A stretch of DNA of 64,000 bases. It comes from Hygrophila difformis (taxonomy: Eukaryota > Streptophyta > Magnoliopsida > Lamiales > Acanthaceae). Each line of letters starts with the position of its first letter. Within the stretch, counting starts at the first letter, position 1. Shown here piece by piece: positions 1-11,247 of this stretch. The stretch spans positions 48,843,417 to 48,907,416 of the forward strand of contig JAOANR010000011.1 in the NCBI GenBank assembly GCA_030278955.1, read 5' to 3'. The notes under the pieces were generated by a model. The model made no database searches, was not told the origin of the DNA, and was given only the letters and a program-made list of their open reading frames with translations. The position numbers and the translations under genes were made by a program.

Positions 1-475
1 AAAAAGAAATCAGGGTTAAGCCAGCACTCCGTCCAAAAAAAGATACTTTTACCATTGCCTCTTTTCCATCCCACAAATTTGTAAAATTTAGGCCAGACGT
101 TCATGAGATCTTTCGCAAAATAGGAAAGGGATTGAGAGTGGAGCTTGAATTTATGGCGATGCCATCCATAGCGGTGTTTAAGTAGATTCGTCCAGGCTGT
201 ATCACGATGGAAAAGGCTCCAACAGCTTTTCATTAATAATGCATCATTAAGATGGTCCAATCGGTGAAATCCCAATCCTCCAAATTCTTTGTTAGCTGTG
301 ATAATATCCCATGCAACAAGGTGGATTTTCTTATGCTCCCTTGTCGAACCCCATAAAAAATTGAGGCATAAACGATCTAATTCTTGAATGACTTTATTGG
401 GAAACTTCATAATCTGCATGGGATAAATAACAATAGACTGGAGAACGGATTTGATAAGGGTTATACGTCTTAGGT
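1..475 (-). pseudogene. LINE (non-LTR retrotransposon) reverse-transcriptase fragment
   Basis: Read on the minus strand, this gives the part of a plant L1-type LINE just after the reverse-transcriptase core. Recognisable pieces include 'RITLIKSVLQSI', 'FLWGSTREHKKIHLVAWD' and 'GGLGFHRLDHLNDALL', followed by the region before the zf-RVT domain. The element runs off the left edge of the window. Its other boundary is near 475, where sequence shared with the SWEET repeat unit (copies near 20508 and 23944) begins. The catalytic core and RNase H are not in the window, so activity cannot be judged. It is probably a dead fragment. Confidence 0.75.
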
Positions 476-1213
476 TTTGCAGGAAGCGATCCAACCCTGA
501 CACATTGCATTCCACATTTACCCGAAAATGGACCAAATACAAATAATTCGGACAAAACGATTATTTCGTCCATCCATTTAAAACGTCCCATTTGGATTTT
601 TAACACTGTTCATTATGCATGTTTAACCTAAATATTTTTCAGTTATAATAAAAAAAAATTCATGTGGAATCTTGTTGGATTCGTCATTTCGTATAGTTTT
701 AAAATATATAGTTTTTATAAAATAATTTTTACTTAATTACATTTTAAGATATTAAATATTAAATATATGCATTGGACTATGTGCAAAGGTTTAGAGACAT
801 TTCAAATTGGACAGAGTGAGTATCATATACTCCCTCCGTTTTTTAATGTTAGCTACATTGGAAATTTTGTCACTATTCATTGAACTACGTTGATTTCAAT
901 TTTTCTCATAGCTATACAAGTTAAAATATAGTCAAGTGTGATCTTGTTATATTCGTCTCGTCATGTAGTTTTTAAATATGGAACTTATAGAATTTTTACT
1001 TATACCGAATTTGAGTTATTAACGATTTAAAATGTGCATTGGACTGCGTGCATTGTGGGTCCGTAGCAAACAGAAAAAAACGAGGGAGTACTATCATGTA
1101 TAGAAATAGAAATAAAAATAAAACAATCTAATGTTCATTTTTTTGGTCGATTTTTTCAATAAAATCTAAATTATAAATGGGGATAAGTCTACAGATATAG
1201 ATTACAAATCTAA
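476..1213 (+). repeat. SWEET repeat unit, copy 1, promoter-side part
   Basis: This non-coding stretch matches 20508-20990 and, more weakly, 23944-24370. Shared landmarks are the 'gcaggaagcgatccaaccc' segment, 'ttgcattccacatttacccg' and the block 'attacaaatctaat' just before the Helitron insertion. It is the distal upstream part of the first SWEET unit, cut from the proximal part (5824 onward) by the Helitron. Short 'ctccctccg' type sequence near 830 resembles the ends of small plant MITEs. No gene is visible. Confidence 0.7.
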
Positions 1214-1468
1214 TCTATATCTATATATAATCTAAAACAAAATAGTCTAACACACACACACATTCCCGCCCAAAATTTTCTCCTCACAAAAATCACTTTT
1301 TAACACTCTCTCACACACACTGAAATATTTACCGCACTGCCACTGGACCGTGCTCCACCTCGCTGATTATTACAAAATTGTCCCGGATCGTGCTCCAACA
1401 ATCCTTATATCTCATTTATCTCATTCTCCTATAAATATGTGTGTATTATAATCCCCTCAAAATCATAT

Positions 1469-1920
1469 CCTTACATCTTCATTTAACATTTCTCTCAATG
1501 TTCCATTTAACAAATACATCTCCTCACCATTTTCTATCTTTTATTATTCAAATTCATGTTTATTTCTCCCTATTTTGCTAATATTTTTGTTCACTTTTGT
1601 TGTTGTTTTGGTGACAGTTATTGGGAAAACGAGAGCACACACTCAAATGACGAAGAGCATTTTGAAGGGATGAAGAGATAAGGATTATTCATAACCTTAC
1701 ATCTTCATTTAACATTTCTCTCAATGTTCCATTTAACAAATACATCTCCTCACCATTTTGTATCTTTTATTATTCAAATTCATGTTTATTTCTCCCTATT
1801 TTGCTAAAATTTTTATTCTCTTTTGTTGTTGTTTTGGTGACAGTTATTGAGAAAACGAGAGTACAAACTCAAATGACGAAAAGCATTTTGAAAGGATGAA
1901 GAGATAAGGATTATTCATAA
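1469..1920 (+). repeat. Tandem duplication, two copies of about 226 bp
   Basis: The segment from 'ccttacatcttcatttaac' to 'gagataaggattattcataa' occurs at 1469-1694 and again at 1695-1920 with only scattered substitutions. A third start ('ccatacaag') is visible at 1921. It lies inside the Helitron and has no meaningful ORF. Confidence 0.85.
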
Positions 1921-3352
1921 CCATACAAGAATAAATCAATTGTTGCGACATCTTTTTCTATGTCAAATAATCGGCGACTTCCCATTTCACTTCATCTTTT
2001 GGGGAAAGATTTGTTTGACTATTATTTTTGTGGAGAGATTTGTTCCACCAAGTGTAAATAATTGGATGAATTTAGTTGTTGTAGCATTAGGTTCTCACAA
2101 TCTTTTGTGTTTCATTCAATAAGAGATAGTCTGAAATTTGTCTATATCATTTTTATCCATTTGTTTCTCACAATCTTTGGTGTTTCATTCAATAAAAGAT
2201 AGTCTGAAATTTGTCCAACTCATTTTTATCCATTTGTCTCTCGCAATCTTTTGTATTTCATTCAACTGAGAAGTGTATTCAAGTTTAACACAATGCCTAG
2301 CAAAATCTATATTTTGTGTAAGATAAGTTTTTTTATTTGAATTGAACTAATGAAAATATACTCATTTTCCACATTATTGAAATCATATTGAAATCACATT
2401 ATTGAAATCATTCCCCAAAAAGGTAAATTATTTCTATTCTCGATTAATCAATGGATATTAATAAATTATCCCTTAAATAATCGATAATTAATGTAATTTA
2501 GTTGTCCTCAATTTTTAGTCACTAATCCCAAAATGATAAATTAATTATATTCTCAATTAATCCCTCCAATGATTGTTTCACATTAAATGTAAATCTCTTT
2601 TGTTTAATTTCCCTCCCAAAAATCTCTTCTATATAAATATCATTAGAATAATTTATTAATTTATATATATTTATTACAATTCGATAAGGATCTTATTATA
2701 ATTTGTTTATAATAAGATTTTTATTTGTATTGGCAACTAAATATTTTCATATAATTTATTCGTATTTTGAAAACACAATAATAAATTATAAAATGGAACT
2801 AAATCTCATAATATGTATTTTTTAAAATAAACCATTCAATATTAGTATGATTTATTAATTAATTTATACATATCTATTACAATTATATAATGATCTTCCT
2901 ACAATTATATAAGGATCTTCCTATCCTTTCAAAAAAAAAAGGATCTTCCTATATTTTTTATTAATTCAAGTAATTACTTTAATTAATATGGATGAATCAT
3001 CGGATAAGATTACTTTTGAATTGGGAAGAAAATCGGGAAGAAAAATCAATGGATTTTTTAAGTGATCAATGAAGAAAATTTTGGAAACACAATATTAAAT
3101 TATAAAATGGAAACTAAATTTTAGAATATGTATTTTTTATATAATAAACCATTCTATATTAGTATGATTTATTATTAATTAATTTATACATATCTATTAC
3201 AATTATATAAGGATCTTCCTACAATTATATAAGGATCTTCCTATAATTTTATTAATTCAAGTGATTACTTTAATTAATGTGGATGAATCATCGGATATGA
3301 TTACTTTTGAATTGGGAAGAAAATTGGGAAGAAAAATCAATGGATTTTTAAA

Positions 3353-3530
3353 TTTTTTTTTTTTTTGGTAAACGGTGACACTCATGTGTCGGCAAAGGTG
3401 TGTGGGAGCCCAAACCACACAAATTACAAAGGGGGATAGAGGGGAGGGGATAGGGGCCGGGTGGGGATCGAACTCCCAACCTATGGTTGAGAGAAGGGGG
3501 ACTTGACCACTAGGGTAAGTCCCCAACCCC
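3353..3530 (-). mobile_element. tRNA-derived SINE, family A, copy 1
   Basis: The poly(A) tail appears as a T run at the left. The tRNA-like head with a B box (seen reversed as 'gggatcgaact') is at the right. The insert is flanked by direct repeats of 'aatggatttttaa' type at 3339-3352 and 3531-3544. Closely related copies lie at 38660, 44555, 44881, 61301 and 63605. Confidence 0.8.
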
Positions 3531-4047
3531 AATGGATTTTTTAATTGATCAATGAAGAAAATTTTAGAAACACAATATTAAATTATAAAATGGAAACTAA
3601 ATTTTAGAATATGTATTTTTTTATATAATAAACCATTCTATATTAGTATGATTTATTATTAATTAATTTATACATATCTATTGCAATTATATAAGGATCT
3701 TCCTACAATTATATAAGGATCTTCCTACAATTTTATTAATTCAAGTGATTACTTTAATTAATATGGATGAATCATTGGATATGATTACTTTTGAATTGGG
3801 AAGAAAAATCAATGGATTTTTTTATCAATGAAGAACATTTTGGAAACACAATATTAAATTATAAAATGGAAACTAAATTTTAGAACATGTATTTTTTTTA
3901 TATAATAAACCATTCTATATTAGTATGATTTATTATTACTTAATTTATATACATATCTATTACAATTATATAAGGATCTTCCTACAATTATATAATGATC
4001 TTCCTATATTTTTATTAATTCAAGTGATTACTTTAATTAATGTGGAT

Positions 4048-4643
4048 TTGATGCTTGAGGGATTTGATGCTTGGGAATGTCTCGGTTGTGCCTGGGTGAG
4101 GTTATGGGAATGATCTTCCTACAATTATATTCTATGTTGAAGCAAGTTTATGGGAATGTCACTTTTTTACCTCTTGTGAGTTGTTCCACCTTGGCGAAGG
4201 CGGTTGGGCTTGAGGGATTTGATGCTTGGAATGCCTCGGTTGTGCTTGGGTGAGGTTATTGAAGGTTTTATCATATTGATGATGCTGCTCTCTGCGATGC
4301 TGTATTCATGCTATTGATGTTCTTATGGGTCGACTAAGTTGGCTGGTTTCATGCCGATATCATAAGACGGAACGAGGTCACATTCAAGCACTGTTTTAGA
4401 GAGTATAATGTGGAGGTGAACCAGCGGGCAAGAAGAACAGTTACCTCTTGGTATATGTTGCAGTAAGGCAGTCAATGTGGAAGCACTCAGATTGCGGTGA
4501 TTTTTGTCTGCTTTGGTTTTGTCTCCTTATGATTAGATGTGGTTATGGCCTGTTGCTTGTTATCGGATTATCGCTATGGACAATAATTGTATTTCAACTA
4601 CTTTATCAATATCAAGGATACTTTACTCTCAAAAAAAAAAAAT
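4048..4643 (+). mobile_element. Retroposed insertion with poly(A) tail, source unknown
   Basis: The insert is flanked by a perfect 16-bp direct repeat 'tttaattaatgtggat' (4032-4047 and 4644-4659) and ends in 12 A residues (4631-4642). These are marks of LINE-driven retroposition into the tandem array. The first part contains a repeated 'gagggatttgatgcttgg' phrase. I could not identify a protein in any frame. It may be a 5'-truncated LINE tail or a processed transcript. Confidence 0.6.
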
Positions 4644-5654
4644 TTTAATTAATGTGGATGAATCATCGGATAAGATTACTTTTGAATTGGGAAGAAAATC
4701 GGGAAGAAAAATCAATGGATTTTTGAATTGATCAAAGAAGAAAATTTTGGAAACACAATATTAAATTATATAATGGAAACTAATTTTTAGAACATGTATT
4801 TTGTTTAAATACATAATTTTTAGTAAATAATTCCAAATAAGTAGATTATTTCTGTTCTCGATTATTATCTCAATGAATCCCTAATTTTTAGTCAATAATC
4901 CAAAAAGGTATAAAAATATAATATAAAGTAATCACATCAATTATTGATTAAGATTAAATAAAATTATGAATAATTTCTTCAATAATTATTCACATTAATA
5001 TTAATTATATTATATTCACAATTAATGTAATGATCAATGGATATTAAATAATTATTATTGAATATAATCAGGAAGAAAATTAGGGATTACATGAATTATT
5101 TAATGAAGAAATATAATTAATGTTAACAAGTGATTACTTTAATTAATGTGGATGAATTATTATCGAATAGATTAATTTATATTTAGTTCATTGAATATTT
5201 AATTTCCCAACTTATGGAAACTAAATATTAATGAAGAATTTTGGAAGAAAATGAAAACACAATATTAAATTATTGTGTTAAATTATTAGAATCCGTAAGA
5301 AAAATCAATGAATTTTGAATTGATCAATGAAGAAAATTTTGGAAACACAATATTAAATTATAAAATGGAAACTAAATTTTAGAACATGTAATTTGTTTAA
5401 ATACATGATTTTTAGTAAATAATTCCAAATAGGTATATTATTTCTATTCTTGATTATTGTTGTTATGCGAGATATTCCAAATAATATTAATAACAACAGT
5501 GGACCGAGATATAATTCCATAATATTTTCCAGTATTCCATCAGGATATGCATTAGTTGGCTAGATATTTTTCTTAGTGTTGTTATGTAAGTTCCTTTATG
5601 TACATATGTTTCCACAATGAGAATGTCATAATATTTTTTTATGAAATATATTAA

Positions 5655-5692
5655 TAACTAATCCGAGCCTTGCGCATCGCGCGGGCAACTAG
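5655..5692 (+). mobile_element. Second, nested Helitron 3' end
   Basis: A short hairpin (GCGC-atc-GCGC core within about 5669-5685) is followed by 'caaCTAG' and a T, the Helitron 3' terminus pattern. It lies 131 bp inside the end of the larger Helitron, so one Helitron seems to have inserted into another. Its own 5' TC end could not be located. Confidence 0.5.
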
Positions 5693-5823
5693 TACTATTT
5701 TACTTAATTCTTTCATTCAATCATGATGATAATTTATTCTTTTGTTAAATCTTTAAATAATTAAAATTCATTAATATTTTAGAAACATTTCTTCCCGCGC
5801 ATTTCGAGGGCGGGTAATTCTAG

Positions 5824-6194
5824 TTATTCAAAAACTAAGAAATATAAAAGTAAAAAGTTTAGTCGGATGCTTTATTAACTTTCTGTTACAAACTTCGCCA
5901 AAAACTTTCTGTTACAAATAGTTCACCAAAAAAAAACTCTGTGTTACAAATTTAGATTACAAATCTAATCTAATTATTAAAAAACTAAACAAATAATAAA
6001 ATATAATAAAAGATAACAAGAATATTTAACTGGATACTTTTCTAACTTTAATTTCTGTGCAGCCTGCACTATAAATACTTGATTGCACCCTCCCTGTCCT
6101 ACCGAGCTTGTTCCCCCCTTCATTGATTCCATTCTGATTTCCTCGAGCCAACCTACAGCTTTCACTTCTCTGCTGCCGATTTCTTGCGCCAATC
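5824..6194 (+). promoter_or_regulatory. Proximal promoter and 5' UTR of SWEET copy 1, TATA box at 6070-6077
   Basis: TATAAATA at 6070-6077 lies about 120 bp before the start codon at 6195, and the same box sits at the same place in copy 2. The sequence from 5824 is conserved with 20998-21299, except for an extra 60-bp stretch around 5890-5950 that repeats 'aactttctgttacaaa'. The Helitron therefore stands only about 250 bp upstream of the TATA box. Confidence 0.6.
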
Positions 6195-7585
6195 ATGCAA
6201 ATTCCGATTCAAGACCATTTGGTGTTAGCAGGTACAATTAATTATATATTGTCTTGTGTTTTGTTTAATTAGTTTGTTTTTCATTGGATCGTCTCTAGTT
6301 GTGATTTAGTTTACCTCAATCATACCGCAAGTATATGTGTTATTAATTCTTGTATCATGTCTCATTCTCATACAACTATTTGAAAATTTGTTCATAAACG
6401 GATCGAGAATATTGAGAATATTTGAGAACGACGGAATTTACTAATTAAATGCATAGTGAGAGACAATTTGATCCAAAGAACAGTTCGCTCCCAAACATTC
6501 ATTGAATTGGTAAATTGGGGGTTGGTAAGTTGTCACATGAGATCTATTGATTCACATCTATGTAAATTCACTGATTTTAAATTTTTTTTTTCCCTTTTTT
6601 TCTTAGGGAATGTTGCTACATTAGTTCTTTTTCTCTCCCCGTGGTAATAATTCTTCCTTCTCTTTATCTCTTCAATTATAATACATTATATTTGTAATTA
6701 TAGTTGGATATAATATTATATGGCTGGCTTAAAATCTATTGGATCTTTTTTTTCTTTTTTTCAAAATTTTAGCCCGACGTTTTGGAGGATTCTAAAAAAG
6801 AAAGACACAGAGGACTTTCACCCATATCCTTACTTGGCCACTATAATCAATTGCGTGATGTGGATCTTGTATGGCTTACCATTTGTTCATCCACACAGCA
6901 CTCTTGTGATCATCATCAACTCTATTGGGCTCTTTCAACATCTATGTTATCTCGTTATATTATTTTATTATACATGCCTACTGTATCGGTATCACATTCT
7001 CGTTGTCGTTTATATCGCGGGCATGTTGTTCAGCCTCATCATTGGGATCGCATTTCCTTTAGCCACAACGCATGCTATAAGGTCCATGGTTATGGAAATT
7101 TTCTGCATCATATGTGGCATCATTATGTATGGTTCCCCTTTGTCTATTATGGTAAGTGTCAACTGTTCACTCATATATAATACGTATATGAATGTTTTTT
7201 TAAATAATCAAGCATTATATCCATTCTAACGCCTGTGGCTATCTCATTCAAAAGGGACTAGTAATCGAAACAAAGAGTGTTGAATTCTTGCCCATCTGGC
7301 TTTGTCTAGCTGGTTTCTGCAATAGCATTATTTGGGCTGCCTATGCTTTTCTTGTGTTGGACCCTTACCTTGCTGTAAGTCTGTTTCTCTCATTCACTGT
7401 TATTTTTTTCTTTCATTATTTACTTGTTCTAATCTGTGACCTATACTATAATGTTTAAATTGACATTGAAGATCTTACATGGAGTTGGAGCGATATTGGG
7501 ACTCATCCAATTATACATATATTCATATATCACTTACCAAAAGAAGGCCGTAAACCAAAACGACACCAAGCCGGTGGAGCTCTAG
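6195..7585 (+). CDS. SWEET: SWEET sugar transporter (MtN3/saliva family), tandem copy 1
   Basis: Five exons join to 228 codons plus stop: 6195-6231, 6607-6643, 6773-7151, 7255-7374 and 7472-7585, all with GT-AG borders. SWEETs are uniporters that let sugars diffuse across plasma or vacuolar membranes. They have seven membrane segments made of two MtN3 triple-helix domains. The four hinge prolines are present (P24, P44, P147, P164), as are the first pocket Asn (N74, 'IIINSIG') and the second-domain Trp (W178). The motif 'HPYPYLAT' and 'YGLPFVHPHS' suggest clade II (SWEET4-8-like). Where most family members read 'PNG' in the last helix, this protein reads 'LHG' (H194), losing a conserved pocket Asn. 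The C-terminal tail is short (about 20 aa). The exon-1 start is chosen because copy 2 conserves it. All exon joins keep frame, so the gene looks functional unless H194 impairs it. Confidence 0.88.
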
Positions 7586-8011
7586 AATAAGAACACCATG
7601 TATATAATGCATATTTAGCTTCTCGCCTTTTGCATATGAAAGGGGTATTTAGCAATTAATTATTTGTTGTTAGTTGTATACTTGTATTATATAAAAAAAA
7701 CCCATAATTAAGGTATTTATCCCATATTATATTATTCTTGTAATTTAAATTCGATATATATATATATATATATATAATCATAGATTTAGCTTTTGTGTGG
7801 ATTTCATGGCATGAATTTGAGCTTAATCTTATAAGAACTGAATACAGAAAATTTTGAACTCATTTGCTAGGCCACGAGGATTTCTTAGCATAAAATTGAA
7901 CTTGTATTATGTGTGGCTTATAACTGAATATGCAGAAAGGATCAAAATTCTGAACGAACTCAGATTTGTATGAAGGTGAAAACATAATACGTTTGGTCAT
8001 TTTTCTTTTAA
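7586..8011 (+). other. 3' flank of SWEET copy 1 with (TA)n run
   Basis: It contains the probable 3' UTR and a TA microsatellite at about 7752-7775. The sequence from 7860 is shared with the flank of copy 2 (22980-23110) and with 20297-20400, marking the end of the repeat unit. It ends at the A that borders the next Helitron. Confidence 0.6.
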
Positions 8012-9404
8012 CTAGTAAGTAACCCGTCGAGACTCGACGGGTATAATTATATACATTATAAAATATTTATACTCATATCCTATGAAGTGATAATAAATTC
8101 TATTTTGAGTAATAGAAAAATATGTAATGATTTTATATATATTTCAAAGCGAGTGTATTTGATAATATAATTTAATTATTTTTAAAACCAACAGAGAATT
8201 AACTTAAACTGTCTTCTTTGCTTATGCGGCATGTCCGGTATGAACCCAACATAACAATAAAAATAAATATTCAAGTAATATTTTATTTTATTTGATTTAT
8301 TTAAAATAAAATAAAATTTAAATATAAGAATTAAGCATAATATAAAAATTTCCTCACAGTTTGCTGAAAGTTTCATTGTAAATAACATTTCATGTTGTAT
8401 TATATATTAATACTTTGAGTTCATTTTTGCTAGTGACACGGATAAAGATATATCATGGCTAAAAATTGGTTTTGAAAAATAAAATAGCATTTTTTGAAGA
8501 TTGACATTGACTTTTGTTTATAGTCATATCAAAACAAACTGCAAGCGAGAATTGCCTATCTGAAATCGAATGTTGTAGTTGGTTAAATCAAACGGGCTTA
8601 AAATCATTCTACCGATCAAGAATTTTTTACTTTAATGATTTCCTAGAATTAGTGTAACCTTAATTATATAATTTTGCATCTTGGTTACTATGAACCTACT
8701 TACATTGCATAACTTATTTGATGGATATTCCTAAGAAGCATGAATATGCATCTCTCATTCAACTTTATTTCATGACTTAATCCATAATACTTGATTATGT
8801 TTAGATATTCCAGGAAAAATATTTAATCGTTATTATCTATACTTTAATCTTCTTGACAAATATTGTTAGAACTGAGATATGCATTTTCATTTGTAGACAT
8901 ACATTCCGTGATGTAATTATTGATCGTATTAACTATCTCATTGGTAGGGTTATTATAGCACTATATTTAAAAGTATCTGGATTTGAAGTGAGCCAATTTA
9001 TATTCGTATATGTACTCTAAAAAATACCGTTAGAGGGTCACCCGTAGAGTTTATAAGAATATCATCTGAAAATTTTACATCTGATTTACATCTCCAAGAT
9101 CAATACCAACTTTACCATCACCTACATCAGCTATCAATGTGCAAATTTTCTGTCATATATAAATTTCATTGTATACGATATTTCTTGTGGTATCTTGAGT
9201 TCATTCATCTTAATTACATATTAATACTTTGAGTTATTTTTTGATAGTGACACGAACTATCGCAACATAATTGTTCATGGCTAAAAACTGTTCATGCCTA
9301 ATAAGTGGTTTTGCAAGATAGATTTCAACATTCTTTAAAAATCGACGTTGACTTTTGTGTATAATCATAGCAAAACAAACTGCAAGTGAGAATATCTACG
9401 ATCT

Positions 9405-9785
9405 CACTTCTTAAAAACAATCTAGATTTGTGTAGGATCTTAAATTTAGTAGGATCTCGATCTTGATATACAATCCCGACCCCAATAGTAGAATCTTGCG
9501 ATTTTATACGATATCCTACGAAAATTTAAAATATGCTCCTGTAATCTCATGTCTTTTCTAAAATCGGTATTAAATTTTAATTTTGATTGTTTATAGTACT
9601 TTATTGTTTCATTTACCTAATAATATTATATGTTATGCTCATTTGTTAATATATATATATATATAATTATTTTTATCTATTATTGTAATTTGGTAGGATT
9701 TTAGAATCTAAATTCGATCTTACAATCCAAATGTTACAAAGACAAAAATGATCCCAGCTAAAATCTCGATCTCAATAACCTTGGA
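9405..9785 (+). repeat. Dispersed element rich in 'gatct' motifs
   Basis: About 380 bp with repeated 'aggatct', 'tcgatct' and 'tacgat' phrases. It is clearly related to 61745-62155, sharing 'aaatttagtaggatct', 'agacaaaaatgatcc' and 'atttttatctatt' in the same order. A short piece also occurs inverted at 18563-18630. No terminal repeats or ORF were found, so the class is unknown. Confidence 0.6.
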
Positions 9786-11003
9786 TTTAACTATTATAGT
9801 TCTAATGAATAAATAAATAAATATTCTACTATTTATTTAATTTAATTTTACATATATTATCAAATCTATACATATTTAATTCTAATCTATTGATAAAATA
9901 TATATCTTGTGCCAACATTAAATTTATTATTTATTCATCCATCTCCTCCACGTAATAAACATAACAATATCATCTGACAACATGGCCTTCTAATAATGTT
10001 ATTCCTATAATCCAATTCATTATTTATAATGAAAAATTAAATTATTAAAATTTCAGACACAATTTCATTATAAAAAAAGATCATGTATAAGACATAGATA
10101 ATAGATGTATTGAACTATATTTGCTAAGATATTTATGGTGACACTATATTTTACTTTATTTCGATTTTATACTACTTTTAACATATGTGAATGAATTGAA
10201 TTCTTAAATATTTTTCAAATCTTAAAAAATAAAAAATAAAATAAACTAAATAAAAAATAGTAATAACTATAATTAGTGGTTGATGATTGATTCAATAAAT
10301 AAATAAACTAATAATAGTAGTATAATGATATGAAAATTGATGAAAATGCTCCAAATTGAAAATTTTTTTTTTATACTCTTTTTTTCAAAAAAAAATAAAA
10401 AAAGAAATTTTTCGATTAAAAAAAGAAATAATAAAATTTTTTTCAATAATAAAATAAAATAAAAAGATAAAAAAGATTTAGTATTTAATACATAATACTA
10501 AAAGATGGAACATAGTTAAATAATTTTTTTAATTAATTTAATAATAATTAATGGAAAAGTTTAGAAAGTTTAGAATTTGGAAAAGATTTTGGACAGCATT
10601 ACCCGAGCATAATAAAAAAGCATTCCCCGAGCATTGAAAAAGTTACAAAAGTGGAAATAGTTTAACATCCAAAAATGAAAAAAACAAAAGAACAAAAAAA
10701 AATTATTTATTAGAATAATAACATAACTACTTTTTGGAAATCTTTGTAGATGAGGAGTGCACTTCATCTGCTTCATGTTGTTGAATCTTCATATCTATCC
10801 GGTTTTTAAGAGTTTTATCTAGAGATGTTGAAGTAGAACATAAATCTTCATTTATTTGAGTAGAAATCTGCAATAATGAAATAATTGCTTTGTAAAGTAA
10901 AAAAACAATAAAAAAAATTGATTCAACCTAAACATTGAGATAATACTATTTTTAAAATGTATTATTTTACAAATTGTTTTTCATATGCCTCTTTAGAACT
11001 ACT
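9786..11003. other. AT-rich Helitron interior, no gene
   Basis: Long A/T-rich sequence with several poly(A) and poly(T) runs. Minus-strand 10740-10880 reads as a short open stretch with a mildly coding look ('DEVHSSSTKISKK'), but it has no recognisable domain. I cannot support a gene. Confidence 0.5.
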
Positions 11004-11209
11004 TGTAATACCCGAGAAATCGCCATCGAAAATTTAAATCCAAAAATAAAGAATTGGATTTAAATTATTAAAACCGAAATAATTCCGAGAGAGCGGAATT
11101 TATTATTTATCGGAAGATAACAACTCGAAACGAGTTTATCGAATTGTCCCAACAATCACGGATAATTCCCACATTATGATTTTTATTTTTGTAGAGAAGG
11201 AATCTTAAT

Positions 11210-11247
<38 letters not shown>

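Larger units (their letters stand above)
2750..5420 (+). repeat. Degenerate tandem array, unit about 275-310 bp, with insertions
   Basis: Landmarks such as 'aaacacaatattaaattat', 'caattatataaggatcttcc', 'atggatgaatcatcgga' and 'gggaagaaaaatcaatgga' recur in the same order near 2770, 3083, 3568, 3843, 4748 and 5340. Removing the SINE (3353-3530) and the retro-insert (4048-4643) makes the spacing more regular. The array is AT-rich and non-coding. It is probably an amplified internal part of the host Helitron. Confidence 0.75.
1214..5823 (+). mobile_element. Helitron (non-autonomous), inserted in SWEET unit 1
   Basis: It starts with TC (TCTATATCTATATATAATC) directly after host A and ends with CTAG directly before host T, the Helitron insertion rule. 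A GC-rich hairpin-like stretch (about 5793-5813) precedes the terminal CTAG. The host sequence closes cleanly across it: 'acaaatcta-A' on the left and 'TTATTCAAAAAC' on the right make the uninterrupted sequence present in unit 3 at about 24353-24375. No Rep/helicase ORF is present, so it depends on another element. It contains a tandem duplication, a minisatellite-like array, a SINE, a poly(A) retro-insert and a second Helitron 3' end. Confidence 0.8.
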
